From NCBI GenBank assembly GCA_004525335.1, contig SPCL01000126.1:1-6068 (forward strand): 6,068 nucleotides of DNA, given 5' to 3'. The translations under genes and the position numbers were made by a program. The stretch comes from Thermodesulfobacteriales bacterium. GTDB lineage: Bacteria > Desulfobacterota_D > UBA1144 > Nemesobacterales > UBA2774. Below are positions 1 through 4,182 of this stretch, piece after piece; the first letter of the stretch is position 1, and each line of letters begins with the position of its first letter. The notes beneath the pieces were generated by a model that had not been told where the DNA came from, searched no databases, and saw only the letters and a program-made list of their open reading frames with translations.

Positions 1-71
1 ACCGTAACAACACCAAAAGAAAACCAACCCTTCACCAGATTGTTAATTTGAATTTCAGAACCACAAATCAC
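1..71. other. Left-edge sequence, possibly the tail of a gene off the window
   Basis: No gene can be supported here. Frame 1 on the + strand is open from base 1 to a TGA at 49-51, and would encode a 16-residue tail ending in FTRLLI. This could be the C-terminus of an upstream gene, but the stretch is too short to recognise. There is no ATG on the reverse strand long enough to suggest a divergent gene inside the window, although one could lie off the edge. The remainder is AT-rich and leads into the tetR promoter. Confidence 0.2.
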
Positions 72-100
72 TTGACAATTATATTCCGACAGTCTACTAT
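72..100 (+). promoter_or_regulatory. Sigma70-type promoter of the tetR-CMD operon
   Basis: A perfect -35 hexamer, TTGACA (72-77), is followed by an exact 17-bp spacer and the -10 hexamer TACTAT (95-100), one base off consensus. The predicted start point, about 106-108, lies inside the palindrome at 98-125 and leaves a leader of about 40 nt before the TTG start at 146. The match to consensus is strong enough that transcription should be high unless repressed. Confidence 0.8.
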
Positions 101-125
101 TAGGACTGACCGGTTAGTCCTAATA
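98..125. promoter_or_regulatory. 28-bp palindromic operator, probable TetR autoregulatory site
   Basis: This inverted repeat is centred between 111 and 112. Its outer arms are TATTAGGACT and AGTCCTAATA and its core is CCGG. Thirteen of 14 base pairs are symmetric; only the G108/T117 pair breaks the symmetry. It overlaps the end of the -10 hexamer and covers the predicted transcription start, the classic position for a repressor that blocks RNA polymerase. Because it sits directly in front of a tetR-family gene, the simplest inference is autorepression of the tetR-CMD operon. Length and symmetry fit a TetR-type site, but binding is inferred. Confidence 0.8.
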
Positions 126-145
126 AAAAAGAAGGGGCATACAAG

Positions 146-727
146 TTGAGCACAAGCAAAGAGAAAGTAATAGATAGCGCGCAAGAGCTATTTCATTTAA
201 AGGGTTTCCAGAACACATCCATAGACACCATTTTAGAGCACACGGGCGTAACAAAAAGCAACTTGTATTACCATTTTAAATCTAAGGAAGAATTGGGCCT
301 TCTTATACTTGAGAAAAGAATTAGCGAATACGAAAGAAGGTTTTTTTCGGAGACCCTAGAGAATACGTCAATATCTCCAGAGCAAAGACTAAAAAACTAT
401 TACAAGAAAGTAACCGCCTATCATAAAAACTTAGATTGCAGAAATGGATGCCCTTTTGGAAACCTTGCTTTGGAAATGAGCGATATAAACGAGAAATTCA
501 GGCTAAGATTGTCTGAATTCTTTAATCACTGGCAAAGAATCATCGAGCTGTGCATAAAAGAAGGGATAAAACAAAAGCAGTTTCGAAGTGATATATCATC
601 AAAAGCCATCTCTCAGTTGATTATTTCTCACCTGGAGGGGGCGATATTGATGGTAAAAACACACAGATCCACTATTCCACTGAGTTCTGGAAGCAAAACA
701 ATTATGAAATTAATAAAATCAGCATAA
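146..727 (+). CDS. TetR/AcrR-family transcriptional repressor, NemR/AcuR-like ligand domain
   Basis: This 193-residue protein is of normal TetR-family length. Residues about 8-54 form the N-terminal helix-turn-helix, with the family pattern AxELFxxKGFxxTSI and the recognition-helix segment TKSNLYYHFKSKEEL. The C-terminal ligand domain carries GCPFGNLALEMSD (101-113), a motif style seen in the NemR/AcuR-like TetR subgroup, where the corresponding region has GC and then xLxxE. Cysteines are at 98, 102 and 136; C98 and C102 lie close together and could sense oxidants or electrophiles (inference). The start is TTG at 146, preceded by GAAGGGG at 131-137. No in-frame ATG lies upstream, and the HTH begins right after it. 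It is the first gene of an operon with the CMD protein 28 bp downstream, and the palindrome at 98-125 is its likely operator. The ligand is unknown. Confidence 0.9.
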   Translation: MSTSKEKVIDSAQELFHLKGFQNTSIDTILEHTGVTKSNLYYHFKSKEELGLLILEKRISEYERRFFSETLENTSISPEQRLKNYYKKVTAYHKNLDCRNGCPFGNLALEMSDINEKFRLRLSEFFNHWQRIIELCIKEGIKQKQFRSDISSKAISQLIISHLEGAILMVKTHRSTIPLSSGSKTIMKLIKSA

Positions 728-755
728 AATTCTATACACTACAAGGAGACATTAA

Positions 756-1463
756 ATGTCAGAATATCTTTTTAAAAACGATATATCCAAGGATATGGCG
801 CATCTGAAGGGAATTAACCCTGAACTGCATCAGGTGTGGAGAACCTATCATGACGGAGTATTTAAGGACGGCGCACTCAGCAAGGCGGAAAAGGAGCTCA
901 TCGCTGTAGCGGGAGCACATATTACCGGCGATCCAGATAGTATAAGATCAAGGGTAAGGAGCGCAAAGAACAGTGGAGCTACTGATGAGCAAATTGTAGA
1001 ATCAATCTACGTGGCAATGCGTTTTGCTATGGGCGCCCCATTCGCGTTCTCAAGTATTGCTTTTGAGGCTCATGATGCGCTTGATAACGATATTCCTTTA
1101 ACCGACGGGCATTTTTTCAAGAAAAATGTTCTTAAAGAAATAAATGAGTTCCATGAGTGCAGTGGAGACAATTCTACGGCATTTAAGAAATACACAAAGG
1201 AAGTCTTTGCTGATGGAGCACTAAAAAAGGATTTTAAGCGCGGTCTAGTAGGACTTGCATGTGCACATATGACCAAATGTCCATACTGTATTAGAGGCTG
1301 CGTTAAAGATGCGAGGAGCGCCGGATACTCTAAGGAGCAGATGGCTGAAGCTATAAATGTAGCGATGGTTATGTCTGCAGCAGCATCTTATGCACATACT
1401 AGTTTCGCTATGGAAACGATTGCCGAGCTTAACGAGAAAGAAAAAGCCAGGGTCGAAGGATAA
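756..1463 (+). CDS. Tandem two-domain carboxymuconolactone decarboxylase / AhpD-like protein
   Basis: This 235-residue protein is made of two CMD/AhpD-like repeats, about residues 28-110 and 143-225. From E47/G163 onward they align without gaps at an offset of 116; both carry VFxDGAL and then AHxT. The second repeat has the redox motif CPYC (C175, C178) plus C182 and H214. The first repeat has D59 and S62 in place of the cysteines. AhpD-family members reduce peroxides or disulfides through CxxC, with a nearby Glu and His. Here the Glu-equivalent position is E47 in repeat 1 but G163 in repeat 2, and the His-equivalent position in repeat 2 is C182. True decarboxylase activity is not implied. 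ATG 756 is preceded by AAGGAG (743-748) at good spacing. It is cotranscribed with tetR (28-bp gap), so probably derepressed by the same signal. A thiol-peroxidase or disulfide-reductase role is an inference; the substrate is unknown. Confidence 0.85.
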   Translation: MSEYLFKNDISKDMAHLKGINPELHQVWRTYHDGVFKDGALSKAEKELIAVAGAHITGDPDSIRSRVRSAKNSGATDEQIVESIYVAMRFAMGAPFAFSSIAFEAHDALDNDIPLTDGHFFKKNVLKEINEFHECSGDNSTAFKKYTKEVFADGALKKDFKRGLVGLACAHMTKCPYCIRGCVKDARSAGYSKEQMAEAINVAMVMSAAASYAHTSFAMETIAELNEKEKARVEG

Positions 1464-1525
1464 GTAATTATTCCCAGTCACACACACTTCCAGTCTTTGT
1501 GATTGCCAACAATAACCAATGATAT

Positions 1526-1548
1526 AGGGGGGTTAAAGGTCCCCCTTT
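1526..1548 (+). terminator. Weak candidate terminator after the CMD gene
   Basis: AGGGGG (1526-1531) pairs with CCCCCT (1541-1546) around a 9-nt loop, about 60 nt after the CMD stop codon. The stem is very G/C-rich, but it is followed only by TT and then CCCTC rather than a proper T-run. It is therefore a poor intrinsic terminator, although its position fits the end of the tetR-CMD transcript. Confidence 0.35.
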
Positions 1549-1601
1549 CCCTCATTAAGACATATAAATCTAAAAAAACCAATCCCAGATATTGTTGCAA
1601 A

Positions 1602-1650
1602 TTAGAAACTTACTCAAAATTCTTTATAATAATTCCTTTATTCTTATAAT
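1602..1650 (+). promoter_or_regulatory. Probable mnmE promoter region with two TATAAT boxes
   Basis: Two perfect -10 hexamers occur at 1625-1630 and 1645-1650. For the first, the hexamer at 17-bp spacing is TTAGAA (1602-1607), only half matching TTGACA. For the second, the hexamer at 17-bp spacing is CTTTAT (1622-1627), which is poor. The first box would give a leader of about 28 nt. The second would start transcription about 8 nt before the mnmE ATG, making an almost leaderless message. Which one is used cannot be decided from the sequence. Confidence 0.45.
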
Positions 1651-1664
1651 TTCACAAAGCGCAC

Positions 1665-3071
1665 ATGAAAAAAACTAGACAATACGACGATGATACTATA
1701 GCAGCTATCGCTACCGCTCAAGGAGACGGCGGAATAGCCGTTATAAGAATCAGTGGCGAAAGAACTCTTGATATTATAAAAGATATATTTTCTAGAGACA
1801 GAAAGAATCCTCGACCAGCAGAAATGGAATCGCACCATATGTACCACGGGCATATTCTAGATCCTGAATCTGACAAAAGAGTAGACGAAGTACTTTGTGT
1901 TCAAATGAAATCACCCAATTCCTACACAGGGGAGAATATGGCAGAGATCCACTCTCATGGCGGGCATTTGGTTCCTAAGAAGATATTAGAAATTTTATTC
2001 AAATCTGGCGCCAGACCCGCAAACCCGGGAGAATTCACATTGAGAGCCTACTTAAATGGCAAAATGGACCTTGCGCAGGCAGAAGCAGTCACAGATATAG
2101 TAAACGCTCAGACCGAAGAAGGCCTAAAACAGGCAGAATTACAACTCGAAGGGGCTCTTTCGGAGAGAATTGGTCAATATAAAGACCGTTTAGCTGATAT
2201 TTTAGCAGAAATAGAGGCCCAAGTAGACTTTCCCGAAGAAGATATTGACCACATTACAAAAGATAGGCTAATAGACAACACAAATGAGCTAATTGAAAAA
2301 ATAGGGATACTACTAAAAACTTACGAAGAAGGAAGAATAATCAAATATGGCATTGCTACAACCATCCTAGGGAAACCCAACGTGGGCAAATCGAGTCTTC
2401 TAAACCAGCTTATTAGGAAAGAGAGGGCCATTGTAAGCCCACAACCTGGTACAACCAGGGACTTCATTGAGGAAAGCATAGAGATAAGAGGGATAGCTCT
2501 CAAATTGACCGATACTGCCGGAATAAGGGCCACTACAGATGAAATCGAGGGCCTTGGAGTAGAATTAGCAAAGAAAAAGGCTTTAGAAGCAGAATTGATC
2601 ATTGCAGTAATAGATTCCAGCAACGATTTAGACAATGACGACTTAGAAGTTTTAGAAAGAATAAAGAACTCTAAGGCAGTAATAGCCCTCAACAAAGCAG
2701 ATATTCATTCGAAAATAATGGAAAACGACCTAACCGCACATATACACAAAAACAGGATTATAAGAACTTCTGCAAAACTCGGCACAGGAATAGAAGAACT
2801 GAAGGACAAAATCCGAGAACTGCTCATACAAACCAAGAACCTCTCAGAAAGCAACGAAATCACACTTAGCGAACTAAGACATAAGCTCGCTCTCGAAAGG
2901 TGCACTCTAAGCCTCAAATCCTTTCTACAAGCAATCCTGACCGGCGAATCACCTGAGTTTCTAGCATTAGATATTAGACTTGCGCTAGATTCCCTAGGAG
3001 AGATAACAGGAGAAGTGACCACGGAAGACATACTAGGAAGAATTTTCAGCAAATTCTGCATAGGGAAATAG
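1665..3071 (+). CDS. mnmE: MnmE, tRNA uridine-5-carboxymethylaminomethyl modification GTPase
   Basis: MnmE works with MnmG to install the (carboxymethyl)aminomethyl group on wobble uridine 34 of certain tRNAs, in the cytoplasm. The protein has 468 residues, normal for the family. The N-terminal formyl-tetrahydrofolate-binding domain (about 8-125) has TIAAIAT, GGIAVIRISG and EIHSHGG. The embedded G domain has G1 GKPNVGKS (236-243), including potassium-ligand N239; G2 TTRD (263-266); G3 DTAG (283-286); the equivalent of the catalytic glutamate at E295; NKAD (343-346); and SAK (369-371). The chain ends in the diagnostic CIGK with C465. ATG 1665 is the only possible start: a TAA lies in frame at 1647-1649 with no other start codon between, and conservation begins at about residue 8. 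No Shine-Dalgarno sequence is visible. mnmG, often adjacent, is absent; pabC converges from the right. Confidence 0.97.
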   Translation: MKKTRQYDDDTIAAIATAQGDGGIAVIRISGERTLDIIKDIFSRDRKNPRPAEMESHHMYHGHILDPESDKRVDEVLCVQMKSPNSYTGENMAEIHSHGGHLVPKKILEILFKSGARPANPGEFTLRAYLNGKMDLAQAEAVTDIVNAQTEEGLKQAELQLEGALSERIGQYKDRLADILAEIEAQVDFPEEDIDHITKDRLIDNTNELIEKIGILLKTYEEGRIIKYGIATTILGKPNVGKSSLLNQLIRKERAIVSPQPGTTRDFIEESIEIRGIALKLTDTAGIRATTDEIEGLGVELAKKKALEAELIIAVIDSSNDLDNDDLEVLERIKNSKAVIALNKADIHSKIMENDLTAHIHKNRIIRTSAKLGTGIEELKDKIRELLIQTKNLSESNEITLSELRHKLALERCTLSLKSFLQAILTGESPEFLALDIRLALDSLGEITGEVTTEDILGRIFSKFCIGK

Positions 3072-3082
3072 TAGACCAGAAA

Positions 3083-3098
3083 TGTTTCACGTGAAACA
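3083..3098. promoter_or_regulatory. parS: parS centromere site for ParB
   Basis: TGTTTCACGTGAAACA is a perfect 16-bp palindrome and an exact match to the chromosomal parS consensus recognised by ParB. Symmetry extends to 20 bp (3081-3100), with AA and TT outside. ParB loaded here would spread, clamp and recruit SMC and ParA for chromosome segregation. The site starts 12 bp after the mnmE stop codon. Chance occurrence of this exact 16-mer is very unlikely, and its location beside mnmE matches the usual origin-proximal position of parS sites. Confidence 0.93.
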
Positions 3099-3106
3099 TT
3101 TACAAA

Positions 3107-3124
3107 TGTGGATAGAATTCCACA
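3107..3124. repeat. Inverted pair TGTGGA-N6-TCCACA beside parS
   Basis: TGTGGA (3107-3112) and TCCACA (3119-3124) are exact inverted copies separated by 6 bp. The left half continues as TGTGGATAG, the reverse complement of CTATCCACA, which differs from the DnaA box TTATCCACA at one base. The right half, read on the + strand as AATTCCACA, matches at only 6 of 9. It could be a pair of oppositely oriented DnaA boxes of unequal strength. A hairpin is possible but short. Confidence 0.5.
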
Positions 3125-3188
3125 CTATTGTTAAGAGAATATTAAGGCTATTTCTTCAACAATTGCGACTAGTTAAAGCATTTTGAGG

Positions 3189-3224
3189 CGCTTGTCCACC
3201 AAATTTGTCCACAATTTGTCCACT
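3189..3224 (+). repeat. Three tandem DnaA-box-like TTGTCCAC repeats
   Basis: AATTTGTCCAC occurs twice back to back as an exact 11-bp direct repeat (3202-3212 and 3213-3223). A third related copy, CGCTTGTCCAC (3189-3199), lies 2 bp upstream. The embedded 9-mers are TTGTCCACC (3192-3200), TTGTCCACA (3205-3213) and TTGTCCACT (3216-3224). TTGTCCACA differs from the DnaA box TTATCCACA at one base and is a form accepted by DnaA in some bacteria. Spacings of 13 and 11 bp place the boxes roughly one helical turn apart on the same face, and the array abuts an AT-rich tract, as in origin unwinding regions. DnaA binding is inferred. Confidence 0.6.
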
Positions 3225-3244
3225 TTTCTAATTTTTGTTTAATA
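3224..3244. other. AT-rich tract next to the DnaA-box-like array, possible unwinding element
   Basis: Only 2 of 21 bases are G or C (C3228 and G3237), and the tract begins at the last base of the third TTGTCCAC box. Its position directly beside a phased, same-orientation box array is what a DNA unwinding element would show. I could not find a convincing run of DnaA-trio repeats, so the call rests on composition and position only. Confidence 0.3.
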
Positions 3245-3293
3245 CCAGGGAGTTGCATAAAACGAGTGTTTGAATCATGCTAAAAAGGTGCTG

Positions 3294-3347
3294 AACAAAA
3301 GCTGAAATTATTAATCCCTGAGGGCTAATTTATATCCATTTCAGCTT
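3294..3347 (-). terminator. Intrinsic terminator of the pabB-pabC transcript, overlapping the pabC stop
   Basis: AAGCTGAAAT (3299-3308) and ATTTCAGCTT (3338-3347) form a perfect 10-bp inverted repeat around a 29-nt loop, which holds an inner CCC/GGG stem (3316-3318 with 3322-3324). On the - strand the distal arm runs into TTTTGTT (3300-3294), a fair U-run. The + strand lacks one, so this serves pabC rather than mnmE. The upstream arm and the loop include the last codons and the TAA of pabC. Confidence 0.6.
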
Positions 3348-4142
3348 CTGCAAAAGGGCATTTTGCATTTTTAGAAACAAAGGATGTTCTGTTTTATAGA
3401 AATTGCCCTCTATTTCCGAAACAAGTATACAACCAATCAACGAATTAGTAATAAATACGAAATCAGCTTGTTTAATGTCCTTTAACAAAAATTTACCCTC
3501 TAATAGTTTTATATTGCAATTTGGCATCAACGCGAAAACTAAGTCACGAGTTGTACCGGCAAGTAGTCCGCAGCCCTCAGATGGTGCAAAAAGGGTGTCG
3601 TCTTTAAACCAAAACAAATTACTTGCACTACATTCTGTCACTTCACCTTTTTCATTAACAAAAAGAGCCTCGTCAAAACCTGAGTCTAAAGCCTCTCTTC
3701 TGGCTAGTACATTCTCTAAGTAATTCATCGACTTAATTTTAAGCAACGGAGATTCCGAAATCCTTCTAAATGAATTGACTTTTAGCTTTACAAATTGCTT
3801 GGGTTGAACATATTCTTTAACAATCACAAGCACTTGTGACTTAATAGCTGATTTATAAAAAGCTGAGCCTCCTTCACTTAGTAAACATAGCTTTACATAA
3901 GCATCTTCAATTTCAGATTCCGAAATTGCATTTCGAATCCGTTCTATGAGGTATTTCTTATTTGGAAATGGCATTTTTAACAAATCCACCCCTCGTTCCA
4001 TGCGCTCCATGTGCTTATCTGATAAAACAGGCAGGCCTGATTTACACCTGAAGGTCTCAAAGACACCCTCACCATAAAACAAGGACCTTAGAGGGAGTGT
4101 ATTTTCAATTCTATTGCCATCGATAAATAGATAATCTTTCAT
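3330..4142 (-). CDS. pabC: Aminodeoxychorismate lyase (class IV PLP aminotransferase fold)
   Basis: This enzyme cleaves 4-amino-4-deoxychorismate to p-aminobenzoate and pyruvate for folate synthesis. The 270-residue length is typical. Fold-type-IV PLP signatures are all present: SLFYGEGVFETFR (20-32) near the N-terminus; the probable Schiff-base lysine K137 in KSMNYLENVLARRE; VTECSASNLFW (168-178) with the cofactor-binding E170; and the phosphate-binding segment GLLAGTTRD (192-200). VTEC(S/C)A-NLFW is closer to PabC than to branched-chain aminotransferase IlvE, and the upstream pabB supports the lyase assignment; D-amino-acid transaminase is a less likely alternative. The ATG at 4142 has no clear Shine-Dalgarno sequence (the leader is AT-rich). 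It is the second gene after pabB, with a 40-bp gap. Its 3' end is built into the terminator hairpin. Confidence 0.88.
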   Translation of the reverse strand: MKDYLFIDGNRIENTLPLRSLFYGEGVFETFRCKSGLPVLSDKHMERMERGVDLLKMPFPNKKYLIERIRNAISESEIEDAYVKLCLLSEGGSAFYKSAIKSQVLVIVKEYVQPKQFVKLKVNSFRRISESPLLKIKSMNYLENVLARREALDSGFDEALFVNEKGEVTECSASNLFWFKDDTLFAPSEGCGLLAGTTRDLVFALMPNCNIKLLEGKFLLKDIKQADFVFITNSLIGCILVSEIEGNFYKTEHPLFLKMQNALLQKLKWI

Positions 4143-4182
4143 AATGAATTATTAAATATACAATGATATTGGTGATTTAACT

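Larger units (their letters stand above)
1464..1664. other. Intergenic region between the CMD gene and mnmE
   Basis: This 201-bp gap carries no supportable gene. Its left part holds a short G/C hairpin at 1526-1546. Its right part is AT-rich and carries two perfect TATAAT hexamers that probably serve mnmE. A weak TCACA/TGTGA inverted pair (1478-1482 and 1498-1502) lies just after the CMD stop codon, with no obvious role. Confidence 0.5.
3072..3329. other. Candidate origin/centromere intergenic region (parS plus DnaA-box-like cluster)
   Basis: This 258-bp gap between convergent mnmE and pabC has no gene but is dense in signals. It holds a perfect parS at 3083-3098, TGTGGATAG at 3107-3115 (an 8/9 match to a DnaA box on the reverse strand), TTGTCCAC elements at 3192, 3205 and 3216 on the + strand, an AT-rich tract at 3224-3244 (2 G/C in 21), and the pabC terminator at 3294-3347. 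In many bacteria mnmE and parS lie close to oriC. The region is thus a candidate for oriC or a nearby DnaA-binding locus. The boxes all deviate from TTATCCACA, and dnaA is not in the window, so this remains an inference. Confidence 0.45.

Noticed and set aside
3..149. Open + strand frame running from base 3 to the TGA at 147-149
   Set aside because: It would run through a strong promoter and its palindromic operator, has no start codon with a ribosome binding site, and its translation has no family look.
1070..1487. Two open frames on the - strand inside and just beyond the CMD gene
   Set aside because: They lie antisense to a well-supported CMD coding region, have no recognisable domain and no ribosome binding site, and look like shadow frames.
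2321..3061. Long - strand open frames inside mnmE
   Set aside because: They are antisense to the conserved G domain and C-terminus of mnmE and show serine/leucine-rich low-information translations typical of shadows.
3081..3100. The parS palindrome as an mnmE terminator hairpin
   Set aside because: The palindrome has no loop and is followed by TTTACAAATG without a proper T-run; the exact parS match explains it better.
3189..3224. Plasmid-type iterons
   Set aside because: Only three short copies are present, no replication initiator gene is nearby, and the flanks are core chromosomal genes (mnmE, pabB, pabC).
3403..3723. 106-codon + strand frame inside pabC
   Set aside because: Antisense to conserved PLP motifs of pabC, with no family resemblance.
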